Assembly (NCBI GenBank): GCA_004151065.3
Contig: NWUY0300011681.1
Span: 32,491 to 61,228, forward strand
Source of the DNA: Larix sibirica
Lineage: Eukaryota > Streptophyta > Pinopsida > Pinales > Pinaceae
DNA length: 28,738 nt
Direction: 5' to 3'
The notes beneath the pieces are model-generated. The model was not told the DNA's origin. It did not search any database and saw only the letters and a program-made list of their open reading frames with translations. The translations under genes and the position numbers were made by a program. Positions 9,236 to 20,179 of the stretch are shown here, piece by piece. How positions within the stretch are numbered: position 1 is the stretch's first letter; each line of letters opens with the position of its first letter.

Positions 9236-11790
9236 AATCCATCAATGAGAGTGGAAACTAAGGTACGGAGCCCCCAAACACTAGGATTGAAAAAGTAATA
9301 ACAAAAAACAAGAAGAATCAATGATATGTGACTATTTTGTGACCCGATACCAAGAATCTCAAATTGTTGATTGCACTTTTCAAATTTAATTAATTTAGAT
9401 TAAAATAATTTTATTATTATTATTATTATTATAAAAACTTAATTCTTGATTGTTATTTATCATTATTGAATTCATTTATTTTCTTTAAAAATGATGTTAA
9501 ATAAAAGTTAAAATATAAAATAATGAATTTGGGAAGGTGACAATGGAGAATATTGTATAGTCTTGTGTTGGTTTATTGTGGCTCTAGGTGGAGTTGACAG
9601 ATTATTGAAGATAGTATTGTACCTAGGGAGAATGACTGAATTGTATTAGCTATTTGGTTTCCTTGGTCTAATACCCCTCACTTATGGTATTATGCTTGTT
9701 GTGAATGAAAATAAAGTGAGTATAGCTCAAGTTATTGTAGAAAGACACGCACGTGTAAATGATCCAAGGAAGCAAAAATCACATTTATTAGTTCAAGTAG
9801 CTTAATGAAAGTTTCATTGAATTGATCATTGTTGGAGGAAACCTATCTTGGTAAGGTGCTATGAGTCATTGCATTGTTTTGTTTTCAATGTTTTAATAGT
9901 GTATTTAGTTCTAACATCATTGAAGAAATTGATGAGATAACAACTGCAATATGGAGTACTATTTAAATATTGCCATTTGATAATTTCGAGTCTGGATACA
10001 AAGTTGGGTAATAAGTAAATGATGGATATTTTCGATGTTGACCTAGCATATATATGATGCCAAAGGGTCTTGCAAGATGACGCTAAACAAGGCTAGTGAC
10101 TTAAAAGATAAATACTAGTTGCATGCTATAAGGGCACACGATGTATGACTCAGAGGTCGGTCACCTAGATTGAACATAATTGGGAGAGAAAGTAAAAGCA
10201 TGGGTATGAATTTGGATAGTTGGTTGGAGAATTGTGTGAGTGGCTCGGTTAGTGTCACTAATAATACTAATGCTTGGCATTTGTAAGTGTAAATAATGCA
10301 TAATTATTGTGAGCAAAGGGATTTCAACTTGTGATTTACCTTGATGATAGCTTCATAAAGAAGTTGATGAGTTATAAAGTCCTTGTAGTGTTGGCATTAG
10401 GAGCAAGAACTCATAGTCCTTGGGAAGTAAATCATGAATTAGTAAAAGATCAATGATTGTTATAGGGTGATACTTATTCTCTAGAGAGAAAGAGGGGTCG
10501 ATGACGAATTATAATTGGCTAGCACCACCAAGATTATGGAATTTTGGTATGAGTTGGTTAAATTAGAGCTAGTCAGGAGAGTAGCTTAAGCACCTGAGCT
10601 ACCTTTGTACTTAGGTGTGTGGATAGGTAAGAGCCTTGACCTAGTAGGGGCATAGCGTTGATATTGCCATAGCTAGCATTGTGAGTAGGTTATGCTTTGA
10701 TCTTATTGGGATTTGTGTGAAGACGTGGATTTCATATTACTTATGGCTAGTGTTGTGTTCTTGTAATTGTCAATAGGATATTGTAAGGAAGGACTATCAT
10801 ATAAACATATAACTTGAGTTTTGACGGATAAATCATGTTATGACTTATTGTACCATGTTTTGAAATAAGGTGTTTAGTCTAGTTTCTATTGGCCAAAACC
10901 ATAGTTTGGGTTGAGTTATGTGTAATTATGCGTCAAATTGTTGAGTAAATGTAAGTTCTCAAGTGTGAAGGATTGATGCTTATTAGTGTTAGTGATCAAC
11001 ATGATTTCTTTTTCCACCTTATGAGTAGATAAACATCCTTTGTTGTAAGTGGAAAGATATTGGGGAAGCTAGATAGGTACAAGAAAGGGGCTAGTGGTCA
11101 TAAGTGGTTAGTCTTGTATCTCTGTGATTGTGAGAGCTATATAGAAACATGAGTTAAAGTATTATATGTCATGATAAACTAAAGATTAATAAATGGCAAT
11201 AGATGGTCATGGGAATTCAAGTCTAGGGAAGTAAATAGTAAATAGGAAGAGTGGGGCTAGCATAAATTGTGAACAAACAGGGCATAGTTGTATTTTGATG
11301 ACATGCATTTATGATTAGGTGTGAAATAAACTAGATATTAAATACATATATTCATTAAAACAAATCAGAACGAGAATTAAATATATGATTTTTTAACATG
11401 GATAATGAGAAAGTGATTGTATAAGGTGTTACATATATGTAAGAAAGATAACAAGTGACAATGTGTGTTGCACATGGTAAACATATGATTAGGTAAATCG
11501 TCACGTTATTATTTATAAGCATTATTTAAAAATATCAATATATATATAAATCACATTTACTGGAGTTACATATATATGTGTTCGAAAATATAACTAAGCT
11601 TCCAAAGTTATGTCTAGTAATAATGTAGCTACCATTAAAAAAGATAATGACATATAAAGTAGGAGCCTATTATTTTAAGCTCTACTTGTATGGCATGGTA
11701 AGCTTAATGTATAATTGAATATATAAGAAATCACAATAGAAGTATTGTGATGATACATCAAACATGATTCTAGTAAAAATTTTATATAAT
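9236..11790. other. Long stretch with no gene; one (TTA)n microsatellite
   Basis: There are no open stretches of note on either strand. A TTA/ATT microsatellite lies at about 9410-9432. From about 9540 to 11300 the plus strand is visibly rich in G and T, which could mark a non-coding LTR or an untranslated transposon region. No repeat partner for it lies in the window, so no element is assigned. Confidence 0.4.
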
Positions 11791-11965
11791 ATTTAAAATG
11801 TGTTCTCAAAGGCATATCATTTAACCTAACAAATTTTAAATAAAAAGCATGTCGACTTCATAACTTATAGTAATTAATAAGTCTCAATATAAAAGAAAAT
11901 GGTGTTAAAATTTAAAATGTGTTCTCAAAAGCATATCATTTAACCCAACCATTTTTAAATAAAAA
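11791..11965. repeat. 56-bp direct repeat pair, spacing 119 bp
   Basis: The stretch at 11791-11846 beginning ATTTAAAATGTGTTCTCAAA is repeated at 11910-11965 with a few changes. The second copy ends one base before the 60-bp dispersed repeat at 11967. This suggests that a repeat boundary or past insertion junction lies here. Confidence 0.85.
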
Positions 11966-11966
11966 T

Positions 11967-12026
11967 AAGAGTTGTGAGTAGCATAGTCCCGTCCTTTAGA
12001 AAAATTAGACAAACCATTCAATAGAA
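11967..12026. repeat. 60-bp dispersed direct repeat, copy 2
   Basis: This is the second copy of the repeat at 8059-8118, in the same orientation with five differences in 60 bases. It lies shortly before the assembly gap. Confidence 0.85.
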
Positions 12027-12254
12027 TTTATTTTGAGACAAAACGAAAGTGCAGTGTGTAGATGGCAAGGCAGCAATCATTTCATCATATTGGTAGAGTT
12101 CACATTGCATAAACAAATAAGACACAAACATTCAATTAAATATGAAGATTTGAGTAGTTTACAAAATCTTAAGGATTTTGTGTGAACATTGATATGCCAC
12201 ACAAGTTGTGTTCACGTTAAGTGGTTGTTATAGTGTACAATGTATAAACAAATA

Positions 12255-12649
12255 NNNNNNNNNNNNNNNNNNNNNNNNNNNNNNNNNNNNNNNNNNNNNN
12301 NNNNNNNNNNNNNNNNNNNNNNNNNNNNNNNNNNNNNNNNNNNNNNNNNNNNNNNNNNNNNNNNNNNNNNNNNNNNNNNNNNNNNNNNNNNNNNNNNNNN
12401 NNNNNNNNNNNNNNNNNNNNNNNNNNNNNNNNNNNNNNNNNNNNNNNNNNNNNNNNNNNNNNNNNNNNNNNNNNNNNNNNNNNNNNNNNNNNNNNNNNNN
12501 NNNNNNNNNNNNNNNNNNNNNNNNNNNNNNNNNNNNNNNNNNNNNNNNNNNNNNNNNNNNNNNNNNNNNNNNNNNNNNNNNNNNNNNNNNNNNNNNNNNN
12601 NNNNNNNNNNNNNNNNNNNNNNNNNNNNNNNNNNNNNNNNNNNNNNNNN
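12255..12649. other. Assembly gap (run of N)
   Basis: There are 395 undetermined bases. Open frames drawn across it are artefacts. The RNase H relic to the right starts 11 bases after the gap, so its upstream part may be hidden here. Confidence 1.
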
Positions 12650-12659
12650 GTATTTTTAG

Positions 12660-13020
12660 GCCCTTTGGTCCCTCCTCTGTATTTCTTCCAATCAAAATGT
12701 CAAAGAGTTGCAAGTTTTGGGAGATTCTAAAACTTTTATTGATTGGGATAACAAAAGAAAAAAGTTGCAGTCGTTCATTTGAAGCACTTATTTCAAGAAA
12801 TTCAGTCCTCACTTTAGTCTTTTGAGTGGATATCATTCTCCCATATCTTTCAGGAGATGAACATGTATGTTGATTCTCTATCTAAACAAGCTCTCTCACT
12901 ACAAGAAGTTTTCTTTTTCTTTTTATGAATTTTTTATGGGGTTTAAAGAGAGGTAGTGGAGTTCCATTTGTAGTTTGTAATGGTTGGAGTATGTTGAGGA
13001 ATTTTTTAATGTACAATTGA
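12660..13020 (+). pseudogene. RNase H-like relic (plant LINE ORF2 C-terminus type)
   Basis: Translation gives ALWSLLCISSN, then NVKELQVLGDSKTFIDW with the RNase H aspartate in GDSK at 12723-12725. After a 1-base frameshift near 12775 it continues HLKHLFQEIQ, a TAG stop, SFEWISFSHIFQEMN and YVDSLSKQALSLQE. This is the RVT_3 type of RNase H (late block R-x-x-N-x-x-A-D-x-L-S-K) found at the C-terminus of plant L1-like LINEs and in some stand-alone plant genes. The conserved A-D reads V-D here. The upstream reverse transcriptase is not visible because of the gap. The frameshift and stop make it non-functional. A LINE origin is more likely than a host gene, but the short fragment cannot decide. 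Confidence 0.6.
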
Positions 13021-13620
13021 ATTGTTTTTATAAAAATAGGATCGTAGAGAAGTAAAGTAGAATAGATGTGGAAATAATAAAAAACATAAGAACAAAATAC
13101 AAGAGAGACACCAATCATACATGGTTCACCCAATATGGGATACATCCACAAAGAGACAATCAATCATTTCTTTTATTCCCTCCAACAAAATGAATGGATA
13201 CAAAACCGTAACACATATTCCATAACCTCCTCTTCACTCTCTCGTAGTCTCACACACACACACACCCTACTACAGAGCCGTAATACAATCCCTCTTTAAA
13301 ACAGGGTTTCCTTCTAGGGAAAATATACAGAAACATTATCTCTACCATCAAATTTGTAACCTAATAATGAATGGTCCAGATTGACTACGAAATTACATTA
13401 TTTTCAATCACTTTTTTTTCGCCACATTTCAATGGCTGAAAACAAACCACAAATTTTTCCTCGAGGGATCCTTCCCTCAAACCCTCGTGAACCTTCAGGC
13501 CGGGGGGATGGGCCACCCCCTCAGACCCCCTATAGCTTGATTGTTTATTCTGCAATCTAAACACAGATAAAATAACCCTTTGACTTAGGAAGATAACCAA
13601 TCTCCACAACCAACAACCAA
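13021..13620 (-). other. Possible LTR-like segment, minus strand
   Basis: This region has no gene and mixes features often seen in plant LTRs: an AC microsatellite (13251-13265), A-rich tracts, and a locally GC-rich patch at about 13485-13535 in an otherwise AT-rich window. A minus-strand open stretch of 74 codons (13385-13609) crosses the GC-rich patch without a recognised domain. No second copy, primer-binding site or target duplication was found. The LTR label is only a guess. Confidence 0.2.
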
Positions 13621-14922
13621 TAACATAATCAAGTTTCTTTTCAACAAAATCCAGTGATTACACAAGCTGAAATCCTACATGGATTGATAAAAACAAGAAA
13701 AAATAAAACATAAAACAATGTTGTTGGGTTTTTGAGATGCTAAACACACATAAAATGCATAAAAAAAATTCTCTTCATTTGGAAAATAAAATAAACTTGA
13801 TATCCAAGTTGTTCATGAGGTAATTTCAATTGTTGTTGTGGCACTAGGGAGTTGAAGAGGTCAAATGTTGGTGATGATGTCAAAATTGTTCCATGTTTCA
13901 AGAAGAATATTGCAAAGGCATACTAAATTTAAGGCCTATATATATGAAAACAACTAAGTTGCTTATTGGGATTTATTTGTAAGTAATAGTACTGATATAG
14001 ACTTCTAGAAAGCATTAGAGAGAAGGTGATAGAGTTTTGGGAAACCCAATCTTGTGTTATTTCAGATCAGAAGTAATTTTGTGACAATACTTCTTGAGAG
14101 GCACGTATGATGAGAATTGTAAGAACATTATGGAGATGAAAAAAGTTGAATTATTTGAGTAATTTCAAGAAAACAATCTCAGTGTTAAGATTTCCATTAC
14201 ATTGTAAAAAATAAAACAATGGTGTATTAGGCCCAACATAGTTCACGACACTTGTTGTCAATACCACAGTGAATTCCAACTCTACTATGACACATTTGTA
14301 TATTTATACAAAAGGAGTTGGCAAGGTGACCCTTCTCCTCCCATAATATGTGATTTTATTTCAATGATATTATACAAAAGGAACCTTGAATATGTATTTT
14401 TTCAGTAAAACATGTTTAGGTAGAAGACGATTCCCTGAATGCAGTAATCTAACATTATTCCATAGGAATTTTCCTATGGATCTCACACACCTTGGATTGT
14501 AATATATCATGGTCAGGTGGAGGAGATATGAACATGATACTATGAATCCATCCTCTCCTTTGAGTGTGACCTAGAAGATGATTTACTTGCTTGAGAACTA
14601 TATTCTTGTTTCATAATTCGCGAGGAAACTTCAAAACCATATTTACAAATATATCAAACACTCCCACAGGTCCAAGTGGCAAGCTTTTTAATTCAGATAG
14701 TCTCATGAGGTACTCAAGCTGGGAACAATATTATTAGTGATATACTTCACTGAGAATTACACATTCCCCCCCAAACAAAGATAATGAGTGAGTACTATCA
14801 TACTGACCTGGTATTTTATCTTTAGTTTCCACAATACATGCACACGCGCACACAAACATTATTTTGTATGGTATTATGCACTAATTTTTTTGTTTATGGA
14901 TGACTTGTATGTGGATATGTCT
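13621..14922. other. No gene recognised
   Basis: Sequence is A/T-rich with scattered short frames. The only structure noted is a small palindrome at 14460-14479 with 9-bp arms CCATAGGAA and TTCCTATGG. Otherwise nothing supportable is seen. Confidence 0.4.
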
Positions 14923-15400
14923 ATATTAGTGCATGTCTTGTATAAACATGCACAAGTGAGTGTTGATGGTAGGGATAACGCTCCAAAATCATGTGATGTG
15001 ATTAAGGAGTACCATTTTATGTTAGTGATGATTGCGAGCATAAAACACTATTTGTTCAAAATTTCTTTGGATTAATCTATGAATCATTCATAAATAATGA
15101 AACAAAATTTATAGAGAATTGGATTTCATTTGTTGGGTGTGTGAGGTAGTTCAAATTTCCATTCCCTTTTTATTGATTGATTTAGTTTCATAAGGAGATG
15201 GGAGTTCAACATACTTGGAGCTTTTTTGAGACAAGGCATGGGGACAATGAACACAATGTTATGGGTTCTTATATGAACAGAGCACTTAGGAGGTACCAAA
15301 TGAGCCATGATGCAGCATTCCAACTCAAATCATCTGTCGAAGTAGTTGACTAGTGCATATTTCATTTAGGCCAAGAAGGTTACAAACATGTGAGGTTAAT
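14923..15400 (+). pseudogene. Decayed transposase-like coding relic
   Basis: The plus strand reads ILVHVLYKHAQVSVDGRD and then VIKEYHF in one frame (14923-15015). After a 1-base frameshift it continues in a second frame to about 15400. That frame gives YVSDDCEHKTLFVQ, FFGLIYESF, a decayed segment with three stops, then MGVQHTWSFFETRHG, EHNVMG and RALRRYQMSHDAA. The pattern F-F-E-T-x-H-G ... E-H-x-x-x-G ... A-L-R-R resembles a transposon-derived family, known to me only as uncharacterised plant proteins, with an HGK-x-E-H-D-G-x-G block. Here the K and D of that block are lost. The length and spacing of the blocks argue for real ancestry, but the family assignment is from memory. Four stops and one frameshift rule out function. 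Confidence 0.45.
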
Positions 15401-16730
15401 GTGCATGTAAGAGAATACATTGTGAAAATTGAAGCTCAAAATTTCAACATACTTTGAAACAGATGCTCAGTGGAAAAAATATATTTGATATTTAATATGA
15501 TGTAGGTCCTTTTGGAATGTTGCAATTAACAATATGAATAGAACCATGCATGGCATTGTGAAACTATAACTTGTACAAGGGAATTACATTCTCATCGGAG
15601 TAAAGGCATGGGTAACATATTTTCCATTAAGATGAAAAATATACATGATTTTGTGGATTTTGCATCGATGCATAGGGATGTTGCATAGGGATGTTGCATA
15701 GAGATGTACACTTGATCAATGTGAAAATTATGTATACATGAAACAATGAAAATATATCCCTCTTAATCCAAATGAGCACATTTAAATCCAACATGACAAG
15801 AGATGCATGTTAAAGAGGTCATGGTTTCACTAGACTATAATCAAGTTTTTGATGTTGATAGGGAAGGTGTCACGACTTCATTAATGGGCTTATTGTGAAT
15901 TAATGTTTGGTATCTATGAATGTGCGAGACTTAGGTTAACCCGCGGGATGTTCTTTTTCTATTCTATGCGTAGTGATGTTTAGGAGGCTACGGGCCTTCT
16001 TGGAATATGGTGGAGGTGAATGACTTGAATGTGTGCCACCTTTTATTTCTTAATTTACCATCCGTATAGGTTTGATAATGATATGATGATATCCTGGATT
16101 TGGGGGTCGTATATCCATTAGGAACTCGCAACGCCACCTTTCACTAGTGAATTTGAAGGCTTGCTTCGCTTCCACTTTTTATTTGGCCTCTTCAACCTAA
16201 TGTTCAAATTTTCAAACTTGAACAAAATATATATTGATTAATATTTTGATTTGTGGTTGCAAGTGATGTATTTTCTTCTATTGCACCATAACCATAAGGA
16301 AATGAAGAGAATGTGGTCTACTATTTGATTATATAAGTGTCAATAAAAATCAAGTTGGTATCATACCAAATTGATGACATGGTTGTGATGGGCCAATTTT
16401 TTAAAATATAAAAAAGCAAGGTGATTGTATTATCTATAGAGATTTCATGTATGAATATATAAGTTACTAATATAATCATTTGGTGGTAGCATCTTGGATA
16501 CAATCACAAAAATCAAAGTGAAGAGAGGTAAATCGAGGATGCACACATTTTTGTCCCTTCAATCTATATGATTGGAAGGTGGTCTTGGAATGTAATTCAA
16601 GGTGGTTTTGTGATGTAGTACATGGGTTGGTGTGATAATATTTACTTTTTTTTGAAGTTTAATAATATATAATTTAGATCTTGTGGTTGGTATCTATGTG
16701 ATGTTATAAATTATTTATCTTCATACAACA
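15401..16730. other. No gene recognised; short 13-bp triplicate
   Basis: At 15669-15707 the unit TGCATAGGGATGT occurs three times in tandem, the last copy with one change. The rest has only short frames. The first few hundred bases could be the continuation of the transposase-like relic, but no blocks are convincing. Confidence 0.5.
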
Positions 16731-16878
16731 TGTAATGTACATAGAGAAGATAATGAACTACCCAGTAAGATACCCAATGTGAATGGTTAATGTAATGTGG
16801 TCAAATTTTGACCACATTACATTAACTATTCCCCTTAGGTACCTTCCTTACTTTATTATCTTCCCTAAGTGCAGTACA
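16731..16878. mobile_element. Foldback hairpin, MITE-like
   Basis: Perfect 20-bp arms at 16786-16805 (GTTAATGTAATGTGGTCAAA) and 16807-16826 are separated by one base. The pairing resumes outside: AGAGAAGATAAT near 16743 pairs with the complement of ATTATCTTCCCT near 16856. The segment 16731-16749 pairs with 16860-16878 at 15 of 19 positions. The whole unit is about 148 bp, centred near 16805. It has no coding capacity, as expected of a foldback MITE. No target duplication could be fixed because the outer ends are diverged. Confidence 0.65.
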
Positions 16879-17260
16879 CAATAACATATATTTACATTAT
16901 AATTTTGTTCTACCCTAATATAACATATCTTAATTGTGTGAGAGATGTTGTGTGGGCGTGGGTGTGAAAAAACATTTGAATACACCTATATTGTGGCATT
17001 TTGGAAGACATTGTGTTTTGTGTTTAATTTATTTTTTTCTTTTACCCCATGATCAATACGGAAAATATTTTCTAATGCATGGGAGAGCTCAAGTGTAAAG
17101 GGTAATGGTGCTTTTAAAGTATTTTCTCCTTATTTAGCAACACACTTTAGATACAAGTTTTAAAGATATTTCGCCATGTTAATGTGGGTATTTAGCATTA
17201 ATACATTTACATAGATTAAAGAAAATATGTAGTAGTAATATAGGTATATTATCTTCAAAT
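16879..17260. other. No gene recognised
   Basis: A/T-rich sequence between the hairpin and the tRNA-like array. Nothing supportable is seen. Confidence 0.4.
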
Positions 17261-17860
17261 CCAAAGGGGTTATCTCAACCAGTTGTCACAAATGTTGTTG
17301 GGTATTTGGCTAGTTTCAAGTTGGTAGGTGCCTAGTTCAAAACTCATGGGGTGAAGCACTATGCTTACATGTATTTGGAAAAGGGGAAAAGAGAGGAATA
17401 TGTAGTAGGAATATAACATATTCAAATCCCAAGGGGTTATATCAACCAGTTGTCACCAATTTTGTTGAAAATTTGGCTAGTTCCATGTTGGCAAGTGCCT
17501 AATTTGAACCCCACTTCATGTGGCACTATGCTTGCATGTATTTGGAAAAGGGAAAAAGAGAGGAAGATTTAGTAGGCATATAAAATCTTCAAATCCCGAG
17601 GGGTTAGATCAACCAATTGTCACCAATTTTGTTGGACATTTGGCTAGTTCCATGTTGGCAAGTGCCCAATTTGAACCCCACTTCATGTGGCACTACATTT
17701 ACATGTAGCAGAAAAAAGACAAATTAGTACTCATGTACATATGCTATATATAAATCCCAAGGTTTAGCTCACTTGGTTGTTGCTAATGTTGCTAGGCATT
17801 TAGCTAGTGCCATATTTGCAAGTGCCTAGTTCAAATCCCCCAAGGTGAGGCACACCAGTC
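17261..17860 (+). repeat. Tandem array of four tRNA-derived SINE-like units
   Basis: Four units of about 160-168 bp start near 17261, 17428, 17594 and 17756. Each opens with a form of CCCAAGGGGTTAGATCAACC and then carries TTTGGCTAGTTCCATGTTGG and CAAGTGCCTAGTTCAAATCC. In the fourth unit TTAGCTCACTTGGTTGTTGC (17763-17782) closely resembles a tRNA A box. AGTTCAAATCCCC (about 17828-17841) resembles a B box, about 60 bp away, as in a tRNA head. Units two and three keep AATTTGAACCCC at that place. Units two and three are the most alike; unit four is the most tRNA-like. No 3' poly-A or target duplication was identified. It may be a SINE amplified locally by unequal exchange. Confidence 0.6.
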
Positions 17861-18039
17861 TATGTCAACGGGTTTGCTAGGGATATTATCCATGAATGTG
17901 GGGAAGTATCCCTTGGGTTTACCCATGAGGTTTTTCTTGGAAAAAATGTATAGTATCTTCATAATTGTTGCATTTGGAATTATCACCATAATTCATACAC
18001 TTCCAACTCATAACTAATTGCATCTTTACACCAACGTCT

Positions 18040-18340
18040 AGGAACCAACATTAATCCTTGCTTGAAATTAGTCACTTCTTGTTTTTAATGTCTACTATGA
18101 ACATTCACACCTTTCCTTAGAAACAATATCGAGGGGCAGAATTGTGTGCATAGTATGACTTAACAGTTAAGAACATGTGTTTCCTCTAGGAAGCAACATT
18201 ACTCCTTTGTTTGGAATTAGTCACTTCCTGCATTTAATGTTTACTATGAGCATGCACACATTCCCTCAGAAAAAATATCAGGGGGTAGAACTGTGTGTGT
18301 ATAAGTATGATATAATGGTTAAGAACACGTGTTTCCTCCT
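18040..18340 (+). repeat. Tandem duplication, unit about 148 bp
   Basis: The segment 18040-18187, beginning AGGAACCAACATTA, is repeated at 18188-18340. Shared internal blocks are GAATTAGTCACTTCCTG, TCAGAAAAAATATC, and GGTTAAGAACACGTGTTTCC at the end of the second copy. The phrase ATAATGGTTAAGAACACG in copy two resembles a Pol III A box. I see no matching B box downstream, so a tRNA origin is only possible. Confidence 0.8.
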
Positions 18341-18373
18341 TAAATGTCATGAAAATTTGGAGGGGGTAGGGCA

Positions 18374-19077
18374 TTTGGCACAAAATTGAGACCGGTTTCT
18401 TGCGCATGGGCCAAGAAAAGGCATCATTGTAGTCTAGTGTGATGGCATTTTCAATCCCCCATAAGTTAAGGTCTCACCCAAAGCACAACCAAGACCTATA
18501 TGTGATGAGGAGTGCTAACTGTAGGGATATGATTGTGAGATTTATTAACATTCATATCGCAATAACATTCATCATTCACCAATCTATTAATCATGATGCA
18601 CAACTAAAGAGAAAACACACATTCAATCCATTAGACAATAACCAGGCTATACCTTATCCATACACATAAATTTGAGGGGGGACAAAATACATCATTCTTA
18701 TTATAAATATTTTTCATTACATTCGGATCTTGGCTATGCAACCTTACAACAACTGCAAAATTACCCATTGCACCATCACAAAGAGAACACAAAAACTCAA
18801 TTACATTACCTAACCCAGATACATAATCATATACTTCTCTTATTCTACTATGGCCTAGTTTTCATCTTCATTTGTGGGTGATCTTATTCTTATCTTCCAC
18901 TATCCATTCTCTCTTTCCTCTACTTTCCTTACACTTTCTTAAATACTTGTGGGGCACGTCCAAAACTATTGTGGTTTTTAGAGGCTTTCTGCAACTCCCA
19001 CTCCTTTACCATGTGCTTCCTTCTACGGTCCTTTCTGTGTCTATATTTTACAGTCCTCTCCAAAAAAGGAGCCAATG
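18374..19077 (-). repeat. 3' LTR of the 7.3-kb element
   Basis: This LTR is about 704 bp and matches 24960-25657 along its whole length with scattered substitutions and small indels. In one 75-base stretch compared by eye about 10 positions differ, which points to an old insertion. Its termini have drifted from TGTTGGC/GCCAACA: the start in element sense is CATTGGC and the end has lost one base. A purine-rich GGTTGGGGCC just inside (19078-19087, minus) is a weak polypurine-tract candidate. Confidence 0.85.
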
Positions 19078-20170
19078 GGCCCCAACCACAAGTGTTTACT
19101 TTCCCTTAAGTCAACTCATCTGCATTATTGATCCTTGCGGATCATCTGTTGCGGGCTCTTCAAACGAAGGAGCCAACTATGGTACCGAACAACATTGGCA
19201 TACAATGTTTGGTGTTGAACAACATCGATATTCAACTTCAGTATGCGGGACACCAAATAAAATTAAATTATTATGGAAGTATGTGTTGTGCCCTCAAGAA
19301 ATTTTGTATCTCCTCTAGTTGTGGCATTATAGAGAGTGAAATGGTCTATTGTTGCTTTGTCTTCAAAATATTCAATGATGATGACCTCTTTGGAAGTGTC
19401 ATCATGCTAAAAAAAATGGTGGTTACTCCTTCAACAAGAGACCAGAATCCTAGAGAAATTCTTCTAGTTAGCCATAGCAACAATGAGACTAAGAAATGAG
19501 GACTAAGCATATTCACTAATGCCAACAGAGCCAACTAGTGTAATTCAGTCTTCAAAATTTTCATCTCCCAAACTTTGTAATATTTAGTGGTTGTAGCAAG
19601 GGGTCTGAGAGAGTCAGATGTGGCCTAAGCACTAACATGGGTGGGATACATAATGGATAAGCTTGAGATACCTGGTGGTATTCATGGTGTGTGGATTGGA
19701 TAAATAAATGATGCATTGGATATCTAGAGATAGGTGGAAATCGTGATGATTGCAACCACACAAGTCCTAACAGGTATATTGCATTCCAAGCATAACGGTT
19801 TGGGATACGAAATGCCGAAAGAATGTGTGAAGGTGTTGGGAAATGATGAGTGATTGAGTGGTGCAATTGCATGGATTGGATTGGGAGGTGGCCAATATTG
19901 TTGCGGAGCTAGAGTGGTGGATGCATGAAATGATGACATGCTGAATCATAGGAAGAACCTGAAATTTTGCACAGGCATAATATGGTTCGATGGATCTGAT
20001 AATACAACTGTAGTACTACAATGTGGTATTGAAATCAAATGAGATAGGAATGGTGGATCCCTCTTGACCACAATGGTTTGAACTAACTACCAACAAATTG
20101 AGATAAATGACTATAAAAAGTGAAAAAAATGGAAAAAAAATCACCAGACTAAAAACGAACCTAACTCCTA
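19078..20170 (-). other. Spacer between integrase C-terminus and 3' LTR
   Basis: This internal part of the 7.3-kb element is about 1.1 kb and has no recognised domain. Minus-strand open stretches occur at 19561-19872 (103 codons, rich in His, Ser and Pro) and 19724-19939. They overlap each other and neither shows a motif. Gypsy elements often have a non-coding region here, sometimes an extra open frame. I do not call a gene. Confidence 0.35.
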
Positions 20171-20179
20171 ACTAACTCA

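Noticed and set aside
9341-9354. TGGTATCGGGTC on the minus strand as a second primer-binding site
   Set aside because: It has mismatches in the key TGGTATCAGAG core, and no LTR repeat lies beside it.
10380-10395. CCTTGTAGTG as a reverse CACTA terminus
   Set aside because: It is a short chance match with no subterminal structure or partner.
12208-12836. Long open frames of about 200 codons on both strands
   Set aside because: They exist only because the 395-N gap contains no stop codons.
12898-12914. CACTACAAGAAGTTTTC as a CACTA terminus
   Set aside because: It encodes SLQEV within the RNase H relic and has no partner terminus.
14460-14479. Palindrome with 9-bp arms as a regulatory site or terminator
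   Set aside because: It is short, sits in anonymous AT-rich DNA and has no gene context.
18872-19499. Plus-strand open frames of 148 and 123 codons
   Set aside because: They run through the 3' LTR and internal spacer, antisense to the element, with no recognised motif.
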